This document shows positions 1 to 5,547 of a DNA stretch of 17,809 nt, piece after piece (the first letter of the stretch is position 1; each line of letters opens with the position of its first letter). The stretch is from Planctomycetaceae bacterium. GTDB taxonomy: Bacteria > Planctomycetota > Phycisphaerae > Phycisphaerales > SM1A02. Under the pieces are notes generated by a model that ran no database searches, was not told the origin of the DNA, and saw only the letters and a program-made list of their open reading frames with translations. The DNA lies in assembly GCA_002685335.1 (NCBI GenBank), contig NYWY01000070.1, positions 1 through 17,809 on the forward strand. Direction: 5' to 3'. The translations under genes were made by a program, and so were the position numbers.

Positions 1-464
1 AGTTCATTCGAGTAGGCCTGGTCCAGGCTTCCCCAGCTGCCACCACTCGGTCCCTCGATGCGAAGCGCCATGAAGTAGCCCTCTGGCACGCCGACTTTGC
101 CGGTCTCCCCATCGCTGTAGGTGACGCTCCACTTGAAGCCCCAACGACCGGCGCCCGCGGTGGCGCTCGGGTTGCCGGACTGATCAGCGCCTGCCTGCGT
201 GTAGAAGGTATCGGCACCGTCGTTGGTGACGGGACCATTGGCACTGCTGTAATAGAACTGGGTACTGAGCCCCATGTTGAGATACCCGTCGACCGTGGAA
301 TGATTCTGGTAGACGAAATCGGTGTTCGAATTACCGGAGCCGGCGTCGAAATCAATCTCCGACCCGTAGCCGTCGGTGAGGGTTCCGAACTCGTTGGCCA
401 CGCCTGCGAAGGCGGATCCGGCCGAAACAGCGACCACCATCGCTCCAATGGAAACAACTCTCAT
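1..464 (-). CDS. Secreted protein of unknown function, 5' part (3' end outside window)
   Basis: An open frame of 154 codons runs from an ATG at 464 to the window edge without a stop. The start is supported by a CAGGAGA ribosome binding site about 7 bases upstream. Residues 1-20 form a clear Sec signal peptide (MRVVSIGAMVVAVSAGSAFA) with likely cleavage after AFA. The mature part is rich in Gly, Ser, Thr, Asn, Asp and aromatic residues and almost free of Lys, as in extracellular beta-rich proteins. Such proteins in planctomycetes often end in a PEP-CTERM-like sorting tail, but the C-terminus is not in the window, so that remains speculation. I recognise no family. It lies on the same strand as the flagellar cluster, but the terminator at 691-724 and about 230 further bases separate it, so it is probably transcribed alone. 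Confidence 0.8.
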   Translation of the reverse strand, partial: MRVVSIGAMVVAVSAGSAFAGVANEFGTLTDGYGSEIDFDAGSGNSNTDFVYQNHSTVDGYLNMGLSTQFYYSSANGPVTNDGADTFYTQAGADQSGNPSATAGAGRWGFKWSVTYSDGETGKVGVPEGYFMALRIEGPSGGSWGSLDQAYSNE

Positions 465-611
465 TCGAATTCTCCTGTAGATGAGCGGCTCCGGGAAGGG
501 CTCGCTTCGTTGTGCGGACTCTTTCGTGAGGCCACGGGGAACAAGATGAACCTGACTACATACGGGCCCGCCGGAACTCGCGGAAACGGGTTCTCGATCG
601 GGCTATCGGTA

Positions 612-639
612 AGATTATCACGACGGAAAAATTTTTCAA
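612..639 (-). promoter_or_regulatory. Possible sigma-70-like promoter of the secreted protein gene
   Basis: In the otherwise gene-free stretch 465-690, the minus strand reads TTGAAA (634-639), a 16-base spacer and TAATCT (612-617). The block is markedly AT-richer than its surroundings and lies downstream of the terminator at 691-724. The -35 matches 5 of 6 consensus bases and the -10 only 3 of 6. The untranslated leader would be about 140 bases. Nothing else was recognised in this gap. Confidence 0.3.
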
Positions 640-690
640 CGTTGTCGGGGACGTTTTTGGGGTGTTCGGGCACCAGTCGATTCAGAGAAA

Positions 691-724
691 GAGGGCCCTC
701 GTACCTGCAGGAACGAGGGCCCTC
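691..724 (-). terminator. Strong hairpin terminator after the sigma-28 gene
   Basis: A perfect 12-base inverted repeat (GAGGGCCCTCGT at 691-702 against ACGAGGGCCCTC at 713-724) encloses a 10-base loop. On the minus strand the stem is followed by TTTCTCT, a modest U-rich tract, so it probably terminates the flagellar transcript about 70 bases past the sigma factor stop codon. Each arm contains the palindrome GAGGGCCCTC, and the loop region contains the palindrome CCTGCAGG. Confidence 0.75.
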
Positions 725-793
725 GATGCTTTGACGATGATGGCGATGGCAGGCCCGCGGTGGAGCGGTCGAAGAAGGCGTGCCAACTGCCGA

Positions 794-1771
794 TCAGAAT
801 TCCTTCTCGCGGTGCTGCATCTGGGCCTTCAGTCGGGCGAGAATCGAGGAGTGCATCTGACTGACACGGCTCTCCGAGAGATCCAAGGTGAGCCCGATTT
901 CCTTCATGGTCATCTCTTCGTAGTAGTAGAGAATCACGATCAGACGCTCGGCCCTGGAAAGACCTTTGGTGAGCAGTGACTGGAGATCCTGTCGCTGGAC
1001 GGCGGTCAGGGGGTTCTCCTGACGGGTGTCCTTGACGACGTCGATCTCTCGAACATCCTTGTTGCCATCGGTCTCGAACCACTTCCGATTGAGGCTGACC
1101 TGGGTCACCGGTCGGGAATCGCGCTTGAGTTTGCGATAGTCGTCGGAAGAAAGCTGGAGACGGTCTGCGATGTCATCATCGCTCGCGGCCTGCCCGGTCT
1201 CCATTTCGATCTGCTTGCGAGTCGTCTCGAACTTCGCGGTCCGAGATCGGACCAGACGCGGTACCCAGTCCATCGCACGGAGTTCATCGAAGATCGCGCC
1301 GCGAATCCTCTGCGTGCAATAGGTCTCGAACTTCACGTTGCGACCCGGGTCGTAGGCGTTGATCGCATCCATGAGCCCGAAGGAACCCGCGGACATCAGA
1401 TCGTTGGTGTCGACCTCCGAGGGAAGCCGCATCGCCATTCGCTCGGCGGTGAATCGCACCAGATCGAAGTATTTCTCGACCAGGAAATTCCGAACGTCGA
1501 GGGTTGCTTCTTCGCGGTACATGGACCAGATCTCTTCGATCGGAATATCCGAAAGAGCCTTGTCCTTGGCCTTCGTTCGAGACCCCTTGGTCCCGCTTCG
1601 ACTGGCCGACCGCTCCCGTCGCGGGGCCTTGGCCGGCGCGTCGGACGAGGACTTGGCCTTCGACGATTTCTTCGCCGGTGCCTCAGCAACCAGTTCCTCG
1701 ACTGTTTCTTCTTCAATTTCCAACACGGCGACTGCAGTCGCTGGCGCCTTGGCGCTTTTCTTGGTCGTCAT
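794..1771 (-). CDS. fliA: Flagellar sigma factor, sigma-28 (FliA/WhiG) type, with long basic N-terminal extension
   Basis: A 325-residue sigma-70 family protein that would direct RNA polymerase to late flagellar promoters. Region 2 spans about 96-170 (DLMSAGSFGLMDAINAYDP, then FETYCTQRIRGAIFDELRAMDWVPR), diagnostic of the FliA/WhiG group. Region 3 spans about 178-230, and region 4 about 260-318, with the helix-turn-helix around MKEIGLTLDLSESRVSQ. Family members are usually about 240-260 residues. The excess is the first ~75 residues, rich in Lys, Ala, Ser and Arg with one acidic patch (EIEEETVEELVAE), probably disordered. The ATG at 1771 has an AAGGAG ribosome binding site 7 bases upstream, so the extension appears to be translated. 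It is the last gene of the minus-strand cluster, after a 306-base gap, and may have its own promoter. WhiG is the alternative name; the flagellar setting favours FliA. Confidence 0.93.
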   Translation of the reverse strand: MTTKKSAKAPATAVAVLEIEEETVEELVAEAPAKKSSKAKSSSDAPAKAPRRERSASRSGTKGSRTKAKDKALSDIPIEEIWSMYREEATLDVRNFLVEKYFDLVRFTAERMAMRLPSEVDTNDLMSAGSFGLMDAINAYDPGRNVKFETYCTQRIRGAIFDELRAMDWVPRLVRSRTAKFETTRKQIEMETGQAASDDDIADRLQLSSDDYRKLKRDSRPVTQVSLNRKWFETDGNKDVREIDVVKDTRQENPLTAVQRQDLQSLLTKGLSRAERLIVILYYYEEMTMKEIGLTLDLSESRVSQMHSSILARLKAQMQHREKEF

Positions 1772-1920
1772 CGGTCCGCTCCTTGACCTAGTGACCCGGA
1801 TGCCGATCGACGAAGCGATCGGCTCTGAGGAACGACATCACCGCGACGTCGTTCGTTGTGTTTCACGCTTCGAAACAAGTCGAATCGTGAATCGAATGGA
1901 TGGGCCGTGACCCTTCCGAG

Positions 1921-1943
1921 CGGCCGTCGATCCTTGACGGCCG
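1921..1943 (-). other. Intergenic hairpin upstream of the sigma-28 gene
   Basis: Perfect 8-base inverted repeat (CGGCCGTC at 1921-1928, GACGGCCG at 1936-1943) with a 7-base loop, in the 306-base gap 1772-2077. No U-tract follows on either strand, so it is a weak terminator at best. It could instead be a stabilising or processing structure in the leader of the sigma factor mRNA. Confidence 0.45.
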
Positions 1944-1950
1944 AAATCGA

Positions 1951-1980
1951 ACCATACCATGATGTTTTCGGACGCGTAAA
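1951..1980 (-). promoter_or_regulatory. Possible promoter for the sigma-28 gene
   Basis: The minus strand reads TTTACG (1975-1980), 18 bases, then TATGGT (1951-1956); each hexamer matches 4 of 6 consensus bases. An imperfect dyad, GGAC to GTCC, at 1988-2006 lies just upstream of the -35. The predicted leader would be about 175 bases and would include the hairpin at 1921-1943. Apart from these elements I see nothing in the gap 1772-2077. Confidence 0.28.
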
Positions 1981-2077
1981 TCCCATGGGACGTGTACGAC
2001 GTGTCCACCGATTACCAACATCACCCCGGGTGACGGTGATCTGGGCTGCGGTCGGCATTGGAAAAAGTCCGGAGAGG

Positions 2078-2425
2078 TCAGGCCGCGGTCGATGCCGCAT
2101 CGGCGCCGACCACCCCACCTTCCGATTCCAGATCGGGTTCGTCGATGATTTCAACATCATCATCGGATTCTCCCGTTCTGACGCCGACCTGCGACATTTG
2201 CGCGGTCTCGGCGTCGACTTGTTCCCGGAACAACCTCTCCAGAACGAGACCGGCGGCGAGCCCGATCGGCCAGGCCACCAACATCACCACCAGCGAACGC
2301 GCAAGAACCGCGCCCGCGGGATTCCCCACGAAAACGCCGACCAGAAGCGAAACCACGAACGCGATCACTCCAAAGGAGCAGGCGGCGGGGATCGCGATCG
2401 AGATTCGCGGGGCGTGTGGAGGCAT
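2078..2425 (-). CDS. Small two-helix membrane protein of unknown function
   Basis: A 115-residue protein that I do not recognise. It has two hydrophobic segments, about residues 9-33 and 40-62, joined by a short Gly/Asn/Pro turn, predicting a helical hairpin in the inner membrane. The C-terminal ~50 residues are strongly acidic (SDDDVEIIDEPDLESE) with a small-residue end. An in-frame TGA a few codons upstream of the ATG at 2425 fixes the earliest possible start; no good ribosome binding site is visible, so coupling to flhG is possible. It sits between flhG and the sigma-28 gene on the same strand, suggesting a role in flagellar regulation or assembly, but that rests on position only. Coding status is supported by the length, the two clean membrane segments and the absence of a better frame. 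Confidence 0.65.
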   Translation of the reverse strand: MPPHAPRISIAIPAACSFGVIAFVVSLLVGVFVGNPAGAVLARSLVVMLVAWPIGLAAGLVLERLFREQVDAETAQMSQVGVRTGESDDDVEIIDEPDLESEGGVVGADAASTAA

Positions 2426-2439
2426 GTGAGTTCTTCATC

Positions 2440-2473
2440 GGCCAGTCTCGTCCGCGGACGAGAGCGTTGGCCA
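2440..2473 (-). other. Intergenic palindrome/hairpin after flhG
   Basis: An 18-base perfect palindrome (TCTCGTCC then GCGGACGAGA, 2446-2463) is flanked by an outer arm pair, GGCCA (2440-2444) and TGGCC (2469-2473). It fills most of the 56-base gap between flhG and the small membrane protein gene. As RNA it could form a 7-base stem with a 4-base loop, extended by the outer arms. No U-tract follows. As DNA it could also be a binding site for a symmetric regulator. Confidence 0.5.
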
Positions 2474-2481
2474 GGGAGGCT

Positions 2482-3501
2482 TCAGCCGCGTCCAAAGGTG
2501 TGTAGGAGTCCAGAAAGAAAACCTCGCCGAGGCTTTTCTCTCTCAGTTCCAGTGGTTTCTTCCACCAGACCAGTGGCAATTCTGCGGATGGCGCGGGATG
2601 CGCGGGCATCGGGAGACTGAAGAACCAGGGGTCGTCGCCGCTTCACGGCATCCACGACCGAAAAATCGAACGGGATGATGCCCGCAAGCGGCATGGGCCG
2701 GCCGAGATGCCGCCGCGACACCGCATCCATCCGCTTGTGGACGGCTTCGCCTTCCTCACCGCTCCCCGCCATGTTGACCACCAGCGACAGTTCGAGGTCC
2801 CTCCGAGCGGCGAGCATCGCCTTTCCGGCCGCATAGGCATCGGTCATCGCGGTCGGCTCGGGCGTGCAGGTGAGCAACACCGAATCCGCGGCGGTGGCGA
2901 AGGCGATTGCGTCGGCAGCGATTCCCGCTCCGACATCGATGATGATGATGTCGACCACTTTTTCGAGGGCTGACAACTGGCTCACCAGCGATGCCCGCTG
3001 AACCGCGTTCAACGCCGCCAGTTCGGCCACCCCGCTGGCGCCGGGCACCAGACGAACGCCCCCGCGACCGCGCGGCCCATGGCCGCCTCGAACTCCCGGC
3101 AGCGGCACCATGATCTCCGCGAGTCTTCGACGACCGTGAACCACGTCCTCGAGCGTCGATCGCACGGAAAGCCCGCAAAGGACGTCCGCATTGGCACACC
3201 CAAGATCGGCATCGAAGAGCGCGACTCGGTGTCCCGCCCTCGCCAACTCGATCGAGATGTTCAGCGAGATGTTCGACTTCCCGACGCCGCCCTTGCCACT
3301 CGCGACCGCGACCGCCCGGGCGAGCCGGACGTTGTCGGTCCGGGGCGCCGGCCGGGAGGTCGACGGTGCGAAACTCACTCGACCACGCCGCTCCGAGGAG
3401 ACGGCATCAGCGGGCGCTGGTCCGACGCTGGCGCGGCGACCGGGTTCCGGTGCAGGACGATCCGTCACAAGATTCCGTAGAAATGATGCCTGGTCCTTCA
3501 C
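2482..3501 (-). CDS. flhG: FlhG (YlxH/FleN), MinD-type ATPase setting flagellar number and position
   Basis: A 339-residue cytoplasmic, membrane-cycling ATPase that partners FlhF. The start is taken as the GTG at 3501, which overlaps the flhF stop (GTGA); the frame is open further upstream, but only as a shadow of flhF. Residues 2-9 (KDQASFLR) match the DQAxxLR motif by which FlhG proteins stimulate the FlhF GTPase. A Pro/Ala-rich linker follows to about residue 60. The deviant Walker A loop SGKGGVGKS is at about 68-76, switch I DADLGCANADV at about 96-106, and VPGASGVAEL and IIIIDVGAG follow, all typical of the family. The C-terminus (RRGFLSGLLHTFGRG) looks like a MinD-type amphipathic membrane-targeting helix. 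The overlap with flhF implies coupled synthesis of the two partners. Confidence 0.93.
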   Translation of the reverse strand: MKDQASFLRNLVTDRPAPEPGRRASVGPAPADAVSSERRGRVSFAPSTSRPAPRTDNVRLARAVAVASGKGGVGKSNISLNISIELARAGHRVALFDADLGCANADVLCGLSVRSTLEDVVHGRRRLAEIMVPLPGVRGGHGPRGRGGVRLVPGASGVAELAALNAVQRASLVSQLSALEKVVDIIIIDVGAGIAADAIAFATAADSVLLTCTPEPTAMTDAYAAGKAMLAARRDLELSLVVNMAGSGEEGEAVHKRMDAVSRRHLGRPMPLAGIIPFDFSVVDAVKRRRPLVLQSPDARASRAIRRIATGLVEETTGTEREKPRRGFLSGLLHTFGRG

Positions 3502-5327
3502 GACTTGACCGCTCCTCCGAGAACCAGATCCGCAAGACGGGTGCCGGTCGCTCGTTCGACGTCGCGCGGCACCTCCTGTCCGGTGGTGACCCAACTGATC
3601 CGCCGCCCGATGCGCCGGACCACGGAGACCAGCATGCCGAAAGCGACCGCCTCGTCGAGCTTGGTCAGCACCACTCGATCGGGCCCGAGCCCGGCGAACG
3701 CCTCGGCCTCTCGCATCAGCACCCGTTCCGCCGCGGTTCCCGAGAGCACCAGATGGGTCTCGTGCGGCCGGGCCGCATCCATGATCGCTCGCAGTTCCGC
3801 CAGCGAATCCGTGTCGTTCTGACTTCTCCCGGGCGTGTCGATGAGAATCGCATCGAGTCCCTGACATCGCGCCAGCGCCTCCCGCATCGAATCGGTGTCG
3901 CCGGCCACCTCGAGCGGCACTTCCAGAATGTCCGCATAGGTGCGAAGCTGGTCGACCGCGGAGATCCGATAGGTGTCCGCCGTGACCATCCCGACCTTCA
4001 ACCCGTCCCGAAGGGTGAGGGTGGCCGCGATCTTCGCAAGGGTGGTCGTCTTGCCGACCCCCGTGGGCCCCACGAACGCGATCGTCCGTGGCCGACCATC
4101 ACGAGGCACCACCGTCTCGATGGACTCCTCCGTCGGGACGAGGTCCGCGATCTCCGCGAGCATCGCTCGACGCACCTGCCGCGGATCACGTCGCTCGACG
4201 TCATCGAGTGACGATTCGAGGGATGCGATCACCCGACCGGCCAGGTCGCGGGAGAACTCTTGCGCGATCAGTTCAGCGTACGCATCGGTGAGCGGATCGG
4301 GTCCGTCACCGGATTCCGACCCCGGATCGAATCCACGGGTTTCTGGGTCCCCTTCAAGCACGCGGCGTACCGTCGCACCGATCGCTTCCAATTCCTGCTC
4401 GGGCCGGCGATCCGGGTTCGGCGGGATCTCGGTGGCCGGGGCCAAATCTGGGGCCGATTCTGGGGCCGATTCTGGGGCCAATTCTGAAGCTGGAATTTCG
4501 ATCTTGGGTTGGACGGGCGTCGGGGTTGGCATCGAAGCCACAGGGAGGCCGGTCTCCTCGGCCGGTCGGGTCCCGACCGGATCGAGGGAGATCACCCTCG
4601 GGGCTTCCGATGGAACCGCTTCGCGAGGCGCGGTCTCGCGCGAAGCCGATTCCTCCGCCACCAGAACCCCGCCGGGACCGATGATGAAACTGGTCGGCTC
4701 CGCCGTCACGGCGCTCAACGGTGACTCCGTGATCGGAGGATCGACGGTCGGAGGCTCGGCGATCTTCGCGGGAACCGGATCGACGGCCTGCTCCGCGGAG
4801 CGGTTTCCGATGACATCATCAGGGTTCACCACCCCCGCTGCTTCCCGCGCGGCTTGCTGGCGTTCGAGCCGGATCTCCATCGCCTTGGCCAGCGCCCGGG
4901 TTCGATCCCGATCGACTTCCAACGAGGTACTCCGGGGCGGGGGATCCTCCGACGGGCGGTCGTCGGCGAGTGGAGCATCGGGTCGTGCGGCCCCGCCCGA
5001 TGCATAGGCCTGTCGAGCCCGATTCGCGGCGAGGGCCGGACCGGCGACCAGGGAGGAAGAAACCGCTTTTTCGGCATCTTCCGCGGGGTTTTCGACCGCG
5101 TTCACCGGGGTTTCCACCGAATTACCCCGGGTCACCACCGGCAGGATGGTGGTGCCGGGCTCCAATTCGGACGCGATGACTTCGACGATCTCCTGACCGC
5201 CGATGCCGAGGAATCCTCCACGTCGGAAGGTCCGGGTGTGCAGAATCGCAGCGTCGATGCCCAGATCGGATCGAACCGCATCGAGGGCTTCGTCGAGGGT
5301 GAATGCTCTGAAGGTCTTGAGTCGCAC
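3498..5327 (-). CDS. flhF: FlhF, SRP-family GTPase for flagellar placement, with long disordered linker
   Basis: A 609-residue protein starting at a GTG (5327) with GGAGGG about 8 bases upstream. The N-terminal B domain (MRLKTFRAFTLDEALDAVRSDLG through RRGGFLGIGG, about 1-55) is typical of FlhF. About 250 residues of Pro/Glu/Ala/Ser-rich, low-complexity linker follow (about 57-310), much longer than usual. The NG GTPase domain holds G1 GPTGVGKTT (420-428), DTYRISAVDQLRTYA (451-465), DTPGR (497-501), TKLDE (555-559) and TTGQEVPRDVE (581-591). FlhF localises the first flagellar components at the cell pole or another chosen site. The 4-base overlap with flhG is the usual pairing. The 220-base gap between flhA and flhF contains a small hairpin. 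Confidence 0.95.
   Translation of the reverse strand: MRLKTFRAFTLDEALDAVRSDLGIDAAILHTRTFRRGGFLGIGGQEIVEVIASELEPGTTILPVVTRGNSVETPVNAVENPAEDAEKAVSSSLVAGPALAANRARQAYASGGAARPDAPLADDRPSEDPPPRSTSLEVDRDRTRALAKAMEIRLERQQAAREAAGVVNPDDVIGNRSAEQAVDPVPAKIAEPPTVDPPITESPLSAVTAEPTSFIIGPGGVLVAEESASRETAPREAVPSEAPRVISLDPVGTRPAEETGLPVASMPTPTPVQPKIEIPASELAPESAPESAPDLAPATEIPPNPDRRPEQELEAIGATVRRVLEGDPETRGFDPGSESGDGPDPLTDAYAELIAQEFSRDLAGRVIASLESSLDDVERRDPRQVRRAMLAEIADLVPTEESIETVVPRDGRPRTIAFVGPTGVGKTTTLAKIAATLTLRDGLKVGMVTADTYRISAVDQLRTYADILEVPLEVAGDTDSMREALARCQGLDAILIDTPGRSQNDTDSLAELRAIMDAARPHETHLVLSGTAAERVLMREAEAFAGLGPDRVVLTKLDEAVAFGMLVSVVRRIGRRISWVTTGQEVPRDVERATGTRLADLVLGGAVKS
4444..4491 (-). repeat. Short 12-base tandem repeat inside flhF
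   Basis: Four consecutive 12-base units, two identical (gattctggggcc at 4456-4467 and 4468-4479) and two degenerate (4444-4455, 4480-4491). They encode a four-residue repeat, APES-like, in the disordered linker of FlhF. The unit length is a multiple of three, so gain or loss of units keeps the frame. Confidence 0.8.
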
Positions 5328-5491
5328 GGAAACGCCCTCCTGGCGAAATCTCCGAGAGATGGAATGGACCGAATCCTCCGGCCCCGCGACGGTATCCGAC
5401 CCACCGGCCCAGCCGGAGTCGGCGACGCGCCGTCAACACTCGAAAAGCACCGACCGGGAGGATCTCTTTCAGAGGTCCTCCCGCATTCACG

Positions 5492-5511
5492 CCGGTGGCT
5501 TCGTCCACCGG
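5492..5511 (-). other. Intercistronic hairpin between flhA and flhF
   Basis: Perfect 7-base inverted repeat (CCGGTGG at 5492-5498, CCACCGG at 5505-5511) with a 6-base loop, about 36 bases past the flhA stop in a 220-base gap (5328-5547). No U-tract follows on the minus strand. It may be a partial terminator or an RNA-stability element; the rest of the gap shows nothing I can support. Confidence 0.4.
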
Positions 5512-5547
5512 ATCGTGAAATCCTCACGGCGTCCTCCCACCAGCGGA

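Noticed and set aside
1988..2006. Dyad GGAC...GTCC as a regulator binding site
   Set aside because: Only the outer four bases and a few inner ones pair; without a second copy or known regulator it is too weak to list as a feature by itself.
2160..2609. 149-codon minus-strand frame spanning the flhG end and the small membrane protein
   Set aside because: It overlaps both genes in another frame and its translation is Arg-rich and domain-free. The two-helix protein in the competing frame is far more convincing.
3502..3867. Extended N-terminus of FlhG (an extra 121 codons in an open frame)
   Set aside because: This part lies over the flhF GTPase domain and reads as Arg/Gly/Ala shadow sequence. 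The GTG at 3501 places the DQAxxLR motif at the N-terminus.
4444..4491. Possible CRISPR-like or regulatory repeat array
   Set aside because: The units are only 12 bases, directly adjacent without spacers, and lie in frame inside the FlhF linker. It is a coding microsatellite.
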